A stretch of 64,000 bases of DNA from Candidatus Melainabacteria bacterium (GCA_023250195.1 JAHFBF010000002.1:392832-456831), one strand, 5' to 3'; positions 9,354-19,372 are shown, numbered from the stretch's first letter. Notes: generated by a model from the letters alone, not told the origin. Numbers and translations: made by a program.

Positions 9354-9575
9354 ATGGCATTCTTTCAGAAAAAAAAATGGGAACCTTTAGAACCTGATTT
9401 AAAAGAAGTTGATTTTAAAGATGTAAGATTCTTATCCCGGTATGTTACAGACAGAGGCAGAATCCTGCCAAGAAAAATTACCGGTCTTTCATGCCAGCAA
9501 CAAAGAATGATTGTCCGCGCAATCAAACGCGCAAGGCAAATGAGCCTGCTCCCATTTATTAACTACGGAACATAA
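9354..9575 (+). CDS. rpsR: 30S ribosomal protein S18
   Basis: 73 residues; the S18 core is plain (DVRFLSRYVTDRGRILPRK, GLSCQQQRMIVRAIKRARQM, LLPF). S18 binds beside S6 in the small-subunit platform. The usual partner rpsF is not next to it; instead rpmB follows 13 bp downstream, so the two form a small ribosomal operon. A TATAAT hexamer at 9307-9312 is a plausible -10 element, but no matching -35 is at the right distance. AT-rich leader with GGAGTAA before the ATG. Confidence 0.97.
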   Translation: MAFFQKKKWEPLEPDLKEVDFKDVRFLSRYVTDRGRILPRKITGLSCQQQRMIVRAIKRARQMSLLPFINYGT

Positions 9576-9588
9576 ACGAGAAAAAATC

Positions 9589-9858
9589 ATGTCAAGAAAA
9601 TGTGATGTTTCAGGGAAAAAAGCACAAACGGGAATGAGGTACTCATTCTTAAGAGCACACTTTAACCCTACTGCTAAAAGAAGATTTCAAGTAAATCTTC
9701 AGACTGTAAGAACAACAGTTAACGGGAAAAGAGTAAAACTAAAAGTCGCAGCATCAGTATTAAAAGCTCATCCTGAAATCAGAACAGGGGTAATACTTCC
9801 GTTAAAAAAGAAATCCAGAAAAAAGATTAAAAAACTTTTAGCAGCTGCTCAAACTTAG
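9589..9858 (+). CDS. rpmB: 50S ribosomal protein L28
   Basis: 89 residues with the L28 signature: MSRKCDVSGKKAQTG at the start, then RRFQVNLQ and RVKLKVAASVLKA. A Cys-free tail of basic residues (KKKSRKKIKK) ends the protein. The window shows it in a two-gene unit behind rpsR, an order seen in several bacteria. Its stop overlaps the stop of the convergent sixA gene by 4 bp, so no terminator fits between them. Confidence 0.96.
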   Translation: MSRKCDVSGKKAQTGMRYSFLRAHFNPTAKRRFQVNLQTVRTTVNGKRVKLKVAASVLKAHPEIRTGVILPLKKKSRKKIKKLLAAAQT

Positions 9859-10355
9859 GCTAACTTTGCAGTCTTTACTTTCTTGATAAGTTTCGGAATA
9901 ATCAACCATTCAAGTTCACCTGATAATTCAATATTATTCTGAAATTTAACTTTCGCTAAAGCTCCTTTTTTTAAAGTAATTCTATCTGCTCCAATAAGCT
10001 TACCCAAAAATATTTCCAGGTCTGGAGAATGACCAACCAGCAATGCATTTTTATTTGAGGAGTAATCCACCAGTCCTCTTGATATCTCCTTACATGAAGT
10101 TCCGGAAGCCAAAAAATCTACTGTTTTTAATTCGGGTTTTAAAGTTAGATTTGACAGGAATATTTCTGCTGTTTGTTTTGCTCTTGCATACGGACTCGAT
10201 AAAATAAGTTCTAAATTTACATCCAATTTATCAAGGAACCTGCTCAGTCTATTTATTTTTTCTATACCTTCTTCTGTTAACGCTCGATCAAAATCATTCA
10301 AACCATTATCAGATTCCTGCGCATGACCATGTCTTAAAATATAGATTTCTTGCAT
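9855..10355 (-). CDS. sixA: Phosphohistidine phosphatase SixA-like protein
   Basis: 166 residues of the histidine phosphatase superfamily. The catalytic RHG motif is at residues 8-10 (His9 would be phosphorylated); the second conserved Arg lies in SSPYARAKQTAEI and the second catalytic His in LLVGHSPDL. Size and the early RHGHA motif match SixA, which in E. coli dephosphorylates histidine-phosphotransfer proteins. Substrates here are unknown. It is convergent with rpmB and follows a small hypothetical gene on the same strand by 26 bp. Confidence 0.88.
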   Translation of the reverse strand: MQEIYILRHGHAQESDNGLNDFDRALTEEGIEKINRLSRFLDKLDVNLELILSSPYARAKQTAEIFLSNLTLKPELKTVDFLASGTSCKEISRGLVDYSSNKNALLVGHSPDLEIFLGKLIGADRITLKKGALAKVKFQNNIELSGELEWLIIPKLIKKVKTAKLA

Positions 10356-10381
10356 CGTTTAAATAAATAGAATTTCGTTTA

Positions 10382-10756
10382 TTAACGTTTCAGAAATAAA
10401 TCGTATTTTTGCCATTCTAACTGTAACTTATCCACCAGACTAACCAAGTTTAAAAACCTGCTTTTATATAACTTTATAATGTTTTTATCCGCACTAGCTT
10501 CACAATCACTTTGTTTTAGCAGGACTTCCAGAGCGCTGATTGCATTTTTACATGTCTTTTTTATTGTGATTCTAAGTTTTATATCGTCTTTCCCTCTATT
10601 TATTAATTCCTGACGTGACCTTACAACAGCAAAATTATTATCAGTGTCAAGTATTAAATCAATTAACTCTTGAACACTTAATTTTTCAACAAGAGAATTT
10701 TCTGCTAAATATAGAACCTCATTATTTAATGTTTTATATTCCATTAGTGTAGTCAT
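10382..10756 (-). CDS. Hypothetical small helical protein
   Basis: 124 residues, no signal peptide or membrane segment, strongly helical by composition (LVEKLSVQELIDLILDTDNN, LRITIKKTCKNAISALEVLLKQ). An ATG four codons downstream (MEYKTLNN) is an alternative start. I do not recognise a family. It probably shares a transcript with sixA, which starts 26 bp downstream. Confidence 0.55.
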   Translation of the reverse strand: MTTLMEYKTLNNEVLYLAENSLVEKLSVQELIDLILDTDNNFAVVRSRQELINRGKDDIKLRITIKKTCKNAISALEVLLKQSDCEASADKNIIKLYKSRFLNLVSLVDKLQLEWQKYDLFLKR

Positions 10757-11056
10757 TTGATTGCCTCGTTTTTTTTCACCGCCGGCTCACTCATAATTTG
10801 CGGAGTTTACACTGAGCGAAGCGAATGTGCCGGACTTGCTACTTAAGATGTTTACAAGATTAAAAGTTACTAGATTAATTTAGTTAGTTAATAAAAATTA
10901 AGGAATTAATAATGATTGCTTTAGATTAAAAATGTTAACAAAGTTTTTATTTTTATAGCCTTATCTGTTATTTATTGAGAATAGTTGAAATTTGACTGAT
11001 TTGTGAGGCTAATTATGAAATTACTATATTGATTATATAAAATTCGTAATTACGGT
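10757..11056. other. Intergenic region, no gene seen
   Basis: 300 bp between the stop of the transglycosylase gene and the start of the small minus-strand gene. A short G+C-richer island at about 10790-10850 (CCGCCGGCTC, GAGCGAAGCGAATG, GCCGGAC) can fold through GCCGG...CCGGC pairing and stands out in the AT-rich background. No promoter or RNA family is recognised. Confidence 0.4.
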
Positions 11057-13204
11057 TTAATTGGTTCTATAAAGCCTTAAATAAGTCCAATAATTTGAAA
11101 ATACCCTTTTTACATAATTTCTGGTCTCATCATAAGGAATCTCTTCTACAAAAAAATCAAGATCATTTTCTCTGGTTCCAAATTTGCTTATCCAGTTTTT
11201 TACAGCTTGTGGCCCGGCATTATAACCTGCAACAGCAAATAAAGGATTATTCAATTCATTAATCAGTCCATTTAAATAATAGACTCCAAATATAATATTT
11301 GTCTGCGGATCAAAAAGAACATCTCGTGATTTGATATTAACCCTAAGTTGACCTGATATTGATCTTGCAGTTGGAATAATTAACTGCATAAGACCACAGG
11401 CATTTGAAATCGAACAGGCATATGGATCATACTTTGATTCTTGTCTTATAAGAGCAGAAACTAAAAAAGGGTCTAAGTTTTTATATTTTGAGCAGGTGTT
11501 AAAGATATACTGCCAGAAATACAGAGGATAAGCCAGCTTCCAAATTTGACGATTTGGGCTGATTGAATAGCTGGAAATAACTGCACTTGAAATATCAATT
11601 GAACTATCATATTCAGAATTTAAAGCTTTTAACCAGGCTGTGACTTGCTTTGAAGGGAATTTACTCTTTCCAATTAAATCAATTGCCTCATTATATTGAT
11701 GAAGTTTGATTAACTCTGCTACGGTCACCCCAAAATATTTTTTTGTGGTTTCCTGTTTAACTATCAGAGGGATTAACCATAAATCTTCATTTAAGATATT
11801 TGGACTTACCTGCATCTTCCATTGTTCATCTTTTTGACCACTTAATGCAAGAAGGCGATTATGTGCTCTAAAAGAATAATAGCTGTCAAATAATATGTTT
11901 TCAGTCAAGGCATAATATTCTTTTGCTTTGATTTTTTCTCCTTGAAGTTCACAAATCTTTCCCAACCAGAATGCAATCTTTGCCCTTGTATCGGATTTCG
12001 CATTTACAGAAGAATCTTTACTAAGCTCAAAATACCTGCTTCCAATTTCCTCTGCCTCTGAATATTCTCTGTCTTTAATCTTATCCCACATAATTACCCA
12101 AACCGCATCAAGAGTAAACTCTGTATCAGGATAAGAACTGATCAAAGCTCTTAATTTACGCTCTCTGTGCAAATCACTTTCTTCTAAAAGAGATTGTTTG
12201 TAAAGAGCATAATAAGCAAGACTGGGAATATCTTTTTCAACCTTTTCCCAGAATGCTTTTCTCGCAAATGATGGGATTGACTTTGATGAAAGCAAAAGTG
12301 CCAGCTTTGCATTCTTTGATTTTGGATAGTGATAAGAAAACTCTTTCAGATAATTATGAGCTTCGGAACTTCTAGCAACCCTAAATAATGAATAGCCCAG
12401 ATTATAATACTTTTGAATATTATTTCCAATCTTGTAATACTGTGCTGCTTTAATATAGTCTTTCTTATAAAAAAATACATCTCCAAGCAAAGAGTAATCA
12501 GCTGAGGTTAAATAAGACTTTAATTTAGAAAGATATTCAGCAATTTCATTTACAAAACGTCCATCAGGACTTAACTTCAAATATTGTCTCCAGCATTGAA
12601 GTGCTTCATTAAATCTTTGATTGTTGTAGGCATTTTCACCCAAATAATAATTAGTAGCAATTCCATACTGTGTTTTTGAGTATTGAGATTTAAGAGACGA
12701 AAGAGTATTTAATGCATCTTTTGTTAAGCGTAATCTTAACTGGGCTTGTGCTAAATAATACTTAGCCTGAGGGGCTGAATGGGAAGATGGAAATTCCCGG
12801 ATAAGTTTATTGAAATATTTTAGAGCCACCAGATCATTGTCAAGTCGTGTATTTAAATATGCATAATGAAAAAGGACCCTTTCCTTTAGAGGATAATTTC
12901 TACTAAGGAGTTTTTCGTAAATTGAAATTGCTTTATTAAAGTCATTCTTTTCTTCATAAAGCTTAGCCAGTATATAATCCTTTTTATATTCACTATAACC
13001 AGAAAGCTCATTTATACTTTCAAGATTTGATATGGCGCTATAAATATTCAGCTTGCTTAATTTAATTGCCCTATCTAAAGTCGCTTGTGATTTTGGATCT
13101 TCTGAAGGTATATTATTAACTGAGTTGGATTTCAGAAAGAGTAAAGTAGTAATTAATATTATTATTAAAAGAGGAAAATGTTTTAGTTTAGGTGATATAT
13201 TCAT
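11057..13204 (-). CDS. slt: Soluble lytic murein transglycosylase (Slt70-like)
   Basis: 715 residues: an N-terminal hydrophobic segment (FPLLIIILITTLLFL) for export or anchoring, a long series of TPR-like helical hairpins (about 40-520), and a C-terminal SLT domain. The catalytic Glu is about residue 589 in ALIRQESKYDP, followed by GLMQLIIPTA and AVAGYNAGPQAV, all hallmarks of family 1 lytic transglycosylases. The enzyme cleaves peptidoglycan between MurNAc and GlcNAc in the periplasm, forming 1,6-anhydro ends. The gene is monocistronic and divergent from uvrA. Confidence 0.93.
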   Translation of the reverse strand: MNISPKLKHFPLLIIILITTLLFLKSNSVNNIPSEDPKSQATLDRAIKLSKLNIYSAISNLESINELSGYSEYKKDYILAKLYEEKNDFNKAISIYEKLLSRNYPLKERVLFHYAYLNTRLDNDLVALKYFNKLIREFPSSHSAPQAKYYLAQAQLRLRLTKDALNTLSSLKSQYSKTQYGIATNYYLGENAYNNQRFNEALQCWRQYLKLSPDGRFVNEIAEYLSKLKSYLTSADYSLLGDVFFYKKDYIKAAQYYKIGNNIQKYYNLGYSLFRVARSSEAHNYLKEFSYHYPKSKNAKLALLLSSKSIPSFARKAFWEKVEKDIPSLAYYALYKQSLLEESDLHRERKLRALISSYPDTEFTLDAVWVIMWDKIKDREYSEAEEIGSRYFELSKDSSVNAKSDTRAKIAFWLGKICELQGEKIKAKEYYALTENILFDSYYSFRAHNRLLALSGQKDEQWKMQVSPNILNEDLWLIPLIVKQETTKKYFGVTVAELIKLHQYNEAIDLIGKSKFPSKQVTAWLKALNSEYDSSIDISSAVISSYSISPNRQIWKLAYPLYFWQYIFNTCSKYKNLDPFLVSALIRQESKYDPYACSISNACGLMQLIIPTARSISGQLRVNIKSRDVLFDPQTNIIFGVYYLNGLINELNNPLFAVAGYNAGPQAVKNWISKFGTRENDLDFFVEEIPYDETRNYVKRVFSNYWTYLRLYRTN

Positions 13205-13240
13205 TATCTTGCTTGCAAGTAAGTGCTTTTATTATAAGAT

Positions 13241-13270
13241 TGTAGAGGCGTATTGCAATACGCCTCTACA
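13241..13270. repeat. Perfect 30-bp palindrome (GTAGAGGCG type)
   Basis: TGTAGAGGCGTATTG is followed directly by its exact reverse complement, giving 15-bp arms with no spacer. It ends 5 bp before the uvrA start codon, so a hairpin would cover the place where a Shine-Dalgarno should be. Related arms (TAGAGGCG/CGCCTCTA) recur at 23796-23821 and, less well, at 34776-34799. The sequence resembles short interspersed palindromes known from filamentous cyanobacteria. Confidence 0.85.
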
Positions 13271-13275
13271 GAAAT

Positions 13276-16155
13276 ATGTCACCAGAAAAACTTATCGAAA
13301 AATCCAATTTACCTCTTTCTGAGACAATAACCTCTTACATAAAAGTACGAGGTGCAAAAGAACATAATCTTAAAAATATAAATGTTGACATCCCAAAAAA
13401 TAAACTGGTAGTAATAACCGGTGTCAGCGGTTCAGGGAAAAGCTCACTTGCATTTGACACGATTTTTGCAGAAGGGCAAAGAAGATATGTAGAAAGTCTT
13501 TCATCTTATGCAAGACAATTTTTAGGTCAATTAGATAAACCAGATGTAGAATCGATAGAAGGATTAAGCCCTGCAATTTCAATAGATCAAAAATCTACCA
13601 GTCATAATCCACGATCTACAGTAGCAACGGTTACAGAAGTATACGACTATCTAAGACTTTTATATGCCAGAATTGGTGTCCCTCACTGTCATACCTGTGG
13701 TGAGACAATAAAACCTCAGACGATTGATCAAATAATCGATCAGGTTTTATCCCTTAAAGAAGGGACAAAAGCTCATATTCTTGCACCACTTGTTCATGGA
13801 AAAAAGGGTGAATATCAGTCATTATTCCGTGCCCTGCTTAATGAAGGATTTGCAAGAATCAGAGTAAATAAAAAGATTTTTTTACTGGAAGAAGAAATAA
13901 AACTTGAAAAGAATTTCAAGCACGATATTGAACTAATCATTGACAGAGTGGTTATTAAAAAACAGTCACGCTCAAGGATTGCAGACAGTATTTCCCTTGC
14001 TCTAAAAAGAGGGGAAGGGATTGCAGTTATTGAAGATCTTGATAATGAAAAAGATTACTTATTCAGCGAAAAGCTTGCATGTCCGTTTGGGCATGGCTCA
14101 ATACAGGAAGTATCACCAAGAGCATTTAGTTTTAATAGTCCTTATGGTGCCTGTCCAATATGCCATGGGTTAGGTCACAACGCTGAATTTGATTCAAAGT
14201 TAATCATTCCAGATCCAAATAAATCCTTAAATGAAGGTGCTATTTTTCCTTGGGCAAAAACAAATAATGTTTATTACAAACAACTCTTAGAATCACTTGC
14301 AAAACACTTTAAATTTAATTTGGAAGATCCCTGGAAGGAGCTTCCAAAAAAAATTCAGGAAGTTGTTTTATATGGCACGAAAGATGAAGAAATAAAGTTT
14401 AAAGTTGACTCCTGGGACGGCGACGAAGTCTGGACTTATAAAGGACATTTCGAGGGAGTTGTGAATCAGCTAAAAAGAAGATATGAAGAAACCGAGTCTG
14501 AAAAGCACAAAGAAGATTTAGAAAACTACATGACAAAAACTCCCTGCAATGAGTGCAAAGGGAAAAGATTAAAACCAGAGATCTTGGCAGTTACTGTAAG
14601 CGATGTTTCCATTTCTGATTTATGTTTATATTCAATCAAACAGGCAATGGATTTTTTTGTAAACCTCCCAAGCAAATTAACACAAAAAGAAAAAACAATT
14701 GCACATCAATTATTAATTGAAATCAAAGCAAGGCTTAAGTTTTTAATTGATGTGGGGTTGGATTATTTATCGCTTGATCGCTCTGCAAATACTTTATCCG
14801 GCGGCGAAGCACAAAGAATTAGACTAGCCACTCAGATTGGTTCCGGACTATCCGGAGTTTTATATGTATTAGATGAACCATCAATAGGCTTACACCAGCG
14901 AGATAATACAAGATTATTAAACACCTTAAAAAGATTACGTGAGCTTGGAAATACATTACTTATAGTAGAGCATGACGAAGAAACCATAAGAGCAGGTGAC
15001 TGGTTAATAGACATCGGTCCTTATGCAGGTTTGCATGGTGGAGAGATTATAGCAGTCGGAAGAATTCAGGATATTATTGCAGAATCAAATTCAATTACTG
15101 GAGAATTCCTGTCTGGAAAAAGAAGAATATCAGTACCAAAAACAAGAAGGGAAGGAAATGGAAAATACCTGGGAATAATTGGTGCAAAATTAAATAATTT
15201 AAAAAATATAGATATTAAACTCCCGCTTGGAAAATTTATAGCAATTACAGGCGTCAGTGGTTCAGGGAAATCAAGTCTTATAAACGATCTCCTGTTTCAA
15301 TTCCTGCAGCATAAAATTTATAAAACAACCCGCAAACCTGAAAAAATAGACGATGTAAAAGGAATTGAAAACTTAGATAAAATAATTGTTATTGATCAAA
15401 GCCCGATTGGCAGAACACCCAGAAGTAACCCTTCTACTTATACGGGCTTATTCGACACTGTTCGTGAAATATTTTCAATGACCAATGAAGCAAAAGCCAG
15501 AGGATACCAACCGGGCAGGTTTTCATTTAATGTAAAAGGTGGACGCTGTGAAGCCTGCCGTGGTGAAGGTTTAAATGAAATTGAAATGAATTTTTTACCT
15601 TCGGTTTTTGTAACCTGTGAAGTATGCAAAGGAGCAAGGTATAATCACGAAACCCTTGAAGTAAAATTTAAAGGTGCTTCAATAAGCGATGTTTTAAATA
15701 TGACTGTAGAAGAAGCTCTTGTGTTTTTTGATGCCGTATCTAAAGCCAAAGCAAAATTACAAACACTGCTTGATGTAGGATTAGGTTATATAAAACTTGG
15801 ACAGCCTGCCACAACCCTCTCCGGCGGTGAAGCACAAAGAGTAAAATTAGCTGAACAATTATCACGTCGCAGCACAGGAAAGACAATCTACCTCCTTGAT
15901 GAACCAACCGTTGGTTTACACTGGCATGATGTAGAGCATCTGCTTTCTGTTTTGAACAGACTGGTTGACACAGGAAATACAGTAGTAGTAATAGAACATA
16001 ATCTTGATGTTATTAAACAAGCTGACTGGATTATAGACCTTGGTCCTGAAGGTGGAGATAAGGGTGGGGAGATCGTTTGCGAAGGAACACCGGAAGAAAT
16101 CGCAAAGTGCCAAAAATCCTACACGGGAGAATATTTAAAGAAAATATTTAAATAG
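13276..16155 (+). CDS. uvrA: Excinuclease ABC subunit A
   Basis: 959 residues, normal UvrA length. Two ABC ATPase modules each have a Walker A ([10 protein letters not shown]) and a signature (LSGGEAQR). Zinc modules are visible as CHTC, CPFGHG...CPIC, CNECKG and CEACRGEG...CEVCKG. UvrA forms a dimer that finds bulky DNA lesions and loads UvrB in nucleotide excision repair. No LexA-like box is obvious; instead a perfect 30-bp palindrome ends just before the start. uvrB is not adjacent. Confidence 0.98.
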   Translation: MSPEKLIEKSNLPLSETITSYIKVRGAKEHNLKNINVDIPKNKLVVITGVSGSGKSSLAFDTIFAEGQRRYVESLSSYARQFLGQLDKPDVESIEGLSPAISIDQKSTSHNPRSTVATVTEVYDYLRLLYARIGVPHCHTCGETIKPQTIDQIIDQVLSLKEGTKAHILAPLVHGKKGEYQSLFRALLNEGFARIRVNKKIFLLEEEIKLEKNFKHDIELIIDRVVIKKQSRSRIADSISLALKRGEGIAVIEDLDNEKDYLFSEKLACPFGHGSIQEVSPRAFSFNSPYGACPICHGLGHNAEFDSKLIIPDPNKSLNEGAIFPWAKTNNVYYKQLLESLAKHFKFNLEDPWKELPKKIQEVVLYGTKDEEIKFKVDSWDGDEVWTYKGHFEGVVNQLKRRYEETESEKHKEDLENYMTKTPCNECKGKRLKPEILAVTVSDVSISDLCLYSIKQAMDFFVNLPSKLTQKEKTIAHQLLIEIKARLKFLIDVGLDYLSLDRSANTLSGGEAQRIRLATQIGSGLSGVLYVLDEPSIGLHQRDNTRLLNTLKRLRELGNTLLIVEHDEETIRAGDWLIDIGPYAGLHGGEIIAVGRIQDIIAESNSITGEFLSGKRRISVPKTRREGNGKYLGIIGAKLNNLKNIDIKLPLGKFIAITGVSGSGKSSLINDLLFQFLQHKIYKTTRKPEKIDDVKGIENLDKIIVIDQSPIGRTPRSNPSTYTGLFDTVREIFSMTNEAKARGYQPGRFSFNVKGGRCEACRGEGLNEIEMNFLPSVFVTCEVCKGARYNHETLEVKFKGASISDVLNMTVEEALVFFDAVSKAKAKLQTLLDVGLGYIKLGQPATTLSGGEAQRVKLAEQLSRRSTGKTIYLLDEPTVGLHWHDVEHLLSVLNRLVDTGNTVVVIEHNLDVIKQADWIIDLGPEGGDKGGEIVCEGTPEEIAKCQKSYTGEYLKKIFK

Positions 16156-16164
16156 TAATTGCTG

Positions 16165-17517
16165 TTAATTCTCCAAGGCATGTTTTATCCTTAATTTTGT
16201 TACATAATTTACTCCCATATTTATAATCCAAACCATCAATGAATGTGCTGCAAATCCTTTATACAAACATTTTGCATGTGCATCTTCAGCCTCATTCTGT
16301 AGTTTTTCATTTCCTTCAGTTGATTTTATTACATGATGAATCTTTGCAGGCTCAGGAAAACTCTTCTGAATTCTTTCAAAATAGCTTTCAGTTCCATTTT
16401 TTGTTTGACTTAAATATTCAGGCTCAACTAAAATACCAGGTTGTACATTAAATTTACCACTGAGTTCTTTATCGGCATTTAATGCAAATGTTCCATTTGT
16501 AATTCTATGTCCTAACCACCATGATGGTATAACTGTTAATAATTTTAAGATTCTTTCAGTTCTTTCATACCATCCTTGAGACGTTACTATTGCACTGATC
16601 CACTTTGGAAGTGATGTCATTGAAAATAAAAGTCCGAGTTTTGGATAAATACCATGAGTCATATCAAACTGGTTTTGAACAATTTGCAAGAATTTACTTT
16701 TTTGAACAGCTTCTTTATCCTCGACCTTTGTTAGAAGATATGAATTTAAAACAGGTGAAATGAATATAGAACCAACCCCTACTGCTTTTTGAAAAATCGT
16801 TAATTCTTTAGATTCACCAAGATTGCTGCTTTCTTCTTCTGATGCATAGTTCATGGTCCCTGTAAATCTGTTTTCTCCTAATACATATTTCCTGAACAAT
16901 CTCATAATCAAACCAAAACTTCCCCAATAACAACCCTCAATTAAACTTTCACCAATGATAGTGGCTTTCTTAAGCTTGTATATAAGTTTTTGTTTTTCTT
17001 CAGTAGCAACAAAGTTATCATAAAAATCTTCAATTTCTTTTGCTTGCATCTTATATTTTTCAGCTAAATCTTCTTTACCTGTTCTTGAATAGAGAGATGA
17101 AATAAAATGCTTATCTTCAGTTTCTTCTATTTTAATTCTGTTTATTGCAGTTTCAAAGTTTTTAAAATCACGAAGCTCAGACATCGAAAACTTCAAATAA
17201 TGGAGTACATCTTTCTGCATCTCCTTCGGAAGAATAAATTCAGCCTGTATCCTGCCTACATAAGTAGTTAACAATGGTGCAATTACAACCATCGTAGTAC
17301 CAGAAAGTCCTTCAAAAGCTGATTCCATAGCCTTTTTAAAACTTCTAAACAGATCAGCAACTATTAAAGGAAGATCTAAGCCTGTAATATCAAGAGCACC
17401 TCTATAAGTAGATTCTCTGGAACATAGAATGCTTGCAAAATCTCTACAATAATTCCAACTACCTTTTAATTGTGGCTGTGTTTTTGCATTTAAACTTGTT
17501 TTTGAAATATTATTCAA
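16165..17517 (-). CDS. Lineage-specific orphan protein, paralogue A
   Basis: 450 residues, no recognised domain. It is a clear paralogue of the protein at 39617-40963: both share WNY..D.ASI.CSREST YR.ALDITG near the N terminus, KKATIIGES.IEG, VGVGSIFISP, DMTHG.YPKLGLLF, GW.ERTERILKL, PSWWLGHR and FPEPAKIHHV.KSTEG near the C terminus, roughly half or more identical by eye. Several semi-hydrophobic segments (about 45-75, 255-275, 415-435) suggest membrane association, but there is no signal peptide. A 57-residue membrane peptide gene lies 18 bp upstream on the same strand. The strong conservation of Trp, Cys and charged blocks points to a real function that I cannot name. Confidence 0.75.
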   Translation of the reverse strand: MNNISKTSLNAKTQPQLKGSWNYCRDFASILCSRESTYRGALDITGLDLPLIVADLFRSFKKAMESAFEGLSGTTMVVIAPLLTTYVGRIQAEFILPKEMQKDVLHYLKFSMSELRDFKNFETAINRIKIEETEDKHFISSLYSRTGKEDLAEKYKMQAKEIEDFYDNFVATEEKQKLIYKLKKATIIGESLIEGCYWGSFGLIMRLFRKYVLGENRFTGTMNYASEEESSNLGESKELTIFQKAVGVGSIFISPVLNSYLLTKVEDKEAVQKSKFLQIVQNQFDMTHGIYPKLGLLFSMTSLPKWISAIVTSQGWYERTERILKLLTVIPSWWLGHRITNGTFALNADKELSGKFNVQPGILVEPEYLSQTKNGTESYFERIQKSFPEPAKIHHVIKSTEGNEKLQNEAEDAHAKCLYKGFAAHSLMVWIINMGVNYVTKLRIKHALEN

Positions 17518-17535
17518 TATAAATCTTTATTAAAA

Positions 17536-17709
17536 TCAGTTTTCTCTCTCTAAGTAAAAATGTTTATATACCATTAACAGAAATATTGCACTTACAGAAG
17601 CCGGGATTATTAAAACTCTGCATTTTTCCACTACACCTTTTGTAGATCCATTTAAAGCACGTGAAGTGTTTGCAGTTCTTGTCTGTGCATTATGTGTAGT
17701 AATTTTCAT
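17536..17709 (-). CDS. Small single-helix membrane protein (57 aa)
   Basis: An ATG frame of 57 codons ends 18 bp before the orphan protein gene on the same strand. Residues 31-48 (RVLIIPASVSAIFLLMVY) form one hydrophobic helix, with a polar Thr/Asn-rich N terminus and a charged C terminus KHFYLEREN. The ribosome-binding site is weak, which lowers confidence. The tight spacing suggests cotranscription, and it could be a partner of the orphan protein. The homologous locus at 39.6 kb has no matching small gene. Confidence 0.45.
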   Translation of the reverse strand: MKITTHNAQTRTANTSRALNGSTKGVVEKCRVLIIPASVSAIFLLMVYKHFYLEREN

Positions 17710-17881
17710 TCGTTAATAACTGGTTTAAAAAAGTTCCTCTTAAAAATTAAATATTTTATTGTTTTTTTAATGATAATTGAACCAATAATTAATGTCAAAT
17801 TTATAGACAATTAATTAACATTCATTTAATAACTTATTTTAAAATAAGTCTTATTATAAGCATTTTTTATCAATTTAAGTG

Positions 17882-17911
17882 TTGACGAAAATATCGTCAT
17901 TCCTGTATAAT
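17882..17911 (+). promoter_or_regulatory. Strong promoter with inverted repeat over -35, trmB-type gene
   Basis: TTGACG at 17882-17887 and TATAAT at 17906-17911 are separated by 18 bp. The expected start of transcription falls at about 17918-17919, exactly on the ATG, so the message would be leaderless. GACGA-AAATA-TCGTC (17884-17898) is an inverted repeat that overlaps the -35 box and could be an autoregulatory operator. Confidence 0.7.
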
Positions 17912-17918
17912 TAAAATC

Positions 17919-18659
17919 ATGAACATAAGAAATATTCTCCGACAATTCGGCTTTTCAGAAAATGAAGCAAATGTTTATTTAGCATCACTTGAACTTGGAT
18001 TATCTTCTGCTCAGGATATTGCAAAAAAAGCTGGAATAAAAAGGACTACTGCATATTCTGTTCTTGATTATCTCGTTCAAAGAGGAATTATGAGCAAGAC
18101 TGAAGTAAAAGGTAAAACCCGGTTTTTGGTTGAACCACCAGAAAAACTGCTCAACATCATTGGTGATGTTTATACAAAGTTTTCAGAAATGCTTCCCGAA
18201 CTCCATGCAGTTTATAACATTAAACAAACAAAACCAAAAATCACTTTTTATGAAGGAGAATTGGCAGTTCAAAATATCTATGACGATACCCTTAAAGAAA
18301 AACCAGAAGAAATATTAGAATGGAATACAAACAAATTTTTTGAACGTTCAACGGTTGATCAAACTTATATTGAAAAAAGAGTTGGGCTGAATATAAAAGC
18401 AAAAAGAATGGCATCAATTGGTTCTTTATGGGATAAGAGACATAAAGCCAGAGACAAAGATGAGCTTTCAGAAACGGTTATATTACCTAAAGATAAATTT
18501 GATTTGGATATTGAGGTTAATATTTACAATGATAAAATTGCTTTTTTAAACTATGAAGAGAATATGTCAGTAATTATTGAAAGTAAAGCAATTGCAGATG
18601 CCATGAAAAAAGTTTATGAATTATCCTGGATTGGCGCTAAAACAATTGAAGTGAAGTAA
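17919..18659 (+). CDS. TrmB-family transcriptional regulator
   Basis: 246 residues. The N-terminal winged helix-turn-helix (about 1-75: LRQFGFSENEANVYLASLELG, SAQDIAKKAGIKRTTAYSVLDYLVQRGI) is typical of TrmB regulators. The C-terminal half (ITFYEGELAVQNIYDDTL, then an alpha/beta domain to KAIADAMKKVYELSW) resembles the phospholipase-D-like effector domain of shorter TrmB members. Ligand unknown. It sits directly upstream of the superoxide dismutase and peroxiredoxin genes, so a link to oxidative stress is possible. The promoter predicts a leaderless mRNA. Confidence 0.85.
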   Translation: MNIRNILRQFGFSENEANVYLASLELGLSSAQDIAKKAGIKRTTAYSVLDYLVQRGIMSKTEVKGKTRFLVEPPEKLLNIIGDVYTKFSEMLPELHAVYNIKQTKPKITFYEGELAVQNIYDDTLKEKPEEILEWNTNKFFERSTVDQTYIEKRVGLNIKAKRMASIGSLWDKRHKARDKDELSETVILPKDKFDLDIEVNIYNDKIAFLNYEENMSVIIESKAIADAMKKVYELSWIGAKTIEVK

Positions 18660-18684
18660 TTTGTATTTCTCAATTTTTATTTCG

Positions 18685-18709
18685 ATTAATTTGTATCATA
18701 CAAATTAAT
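18685..18709. promoter_or_regulatory. 25-bp perfect palindrome upstream of sodB (candidate operator)
   Basis: ATTAATTTGTAT, one central C, then its exact reverse complement ATACAAATTAAT. It lies 60 bp upstream of the superoxide dismutase start and 26 bp after the trmB-type stop. No T-run follows, so an operator is more likely than a terminator. AT-rich sites of this size are used by Fur/PerR and TrmB-type regulators; which protein binds is unknown. Confidence 0.6.
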
Positions 18710-18769
18710 TTCTGAGTTATTGGGTATTCTAGGTTTAGTTAAGAAAATATTCTCTGGGAGGAATCAAAC

Positions 18770-19372
18770 ATGGCAACAGCAACAACCGGTTATACAGCAA
18801 GAACCTTTTCACACTTAAAAGGATTAAAAGGCATTTCAGATGCGCAGCTAGAAGAACATTTTAAGCTTTATGCAGGTTATGTAAATAACACAAACACTTT
18901 AAATCAAAAAGTAGAAGAGTTAACAAAAGCAGGAAAATCAGGTACGCCAGAATATGGCGAACTAAAGAGACGCTATGGTTTTGAATATTGTGGAATGGTT
19001 TTACATGAATATTATTTTGACAACATGACTCCAGGCGGTATGGCAATAGATCAAAATTCAAAGTTATACAAAAAAATCTGCGAATGTTTTTGGGATTGGA
19101 ACACCTTTGAAACTGATTTTAAAAATGTAGGAAAAATGAGAGGAATTGGCTGGGCAATTTTATTCCAGGACCCCACCACTAAAAAACTTTCAAATCATTT
19201 TGTAGCTGATCATGAAATCGGAAATATTCCCGGTTACAAGCCAATTCTTGTGATGGATGTATGGGAACATGCATATATTGGAGATTACAAAGCTACAGAA
19301 AGAGGAAAATACATTGATGCTTTCTGGGGAAATGTTTGCTGGAAAACAGCTGCAAGCAGATTACTCGATTGA
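18770..19372 (+). CDS. sodB: Fe/Mn superoxide dismutase
   Basis: 200 residues. The four metal ligands are in order: His30 (EEHFKLYAGYV), His79 (MVLHEYYFDN), Asp163 and His167 (VMDVWEHAYIGDY). The second helix reads HEYYFDNM instead of the common H-x4-FFWxNL, a divergent branch seen in some anaerobes and soil bacteria. The enzyme converts superoxide to oxygen and hydrogen peroxide in the cytoplasm (no signal peptide). Iron or manganese preference cannot be decided. GGGAGGAATC is a good ribosome-binding site. The peroxiredoxin gene follows by 80 bp, a sensible detoxification pair. Confidence 0.9.
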   Translation: MATATTGYTARTFSHLKGLKGISDAQLEEHFKLYAGYVNNTNTLNQKVEELTKAGKSGTPEYGELKRRYGFEYCGMVLHEYYFDNMTPGGMAIDQNSKLYKKICECFWDWNTFETDFKNVGKMRGIGWAILFQDPTTKKLSNHFVADHEIGNIPGYKPILVMDVWEHAYIGDYKATERGKYIDAFWGNVCWKTAASRLLD

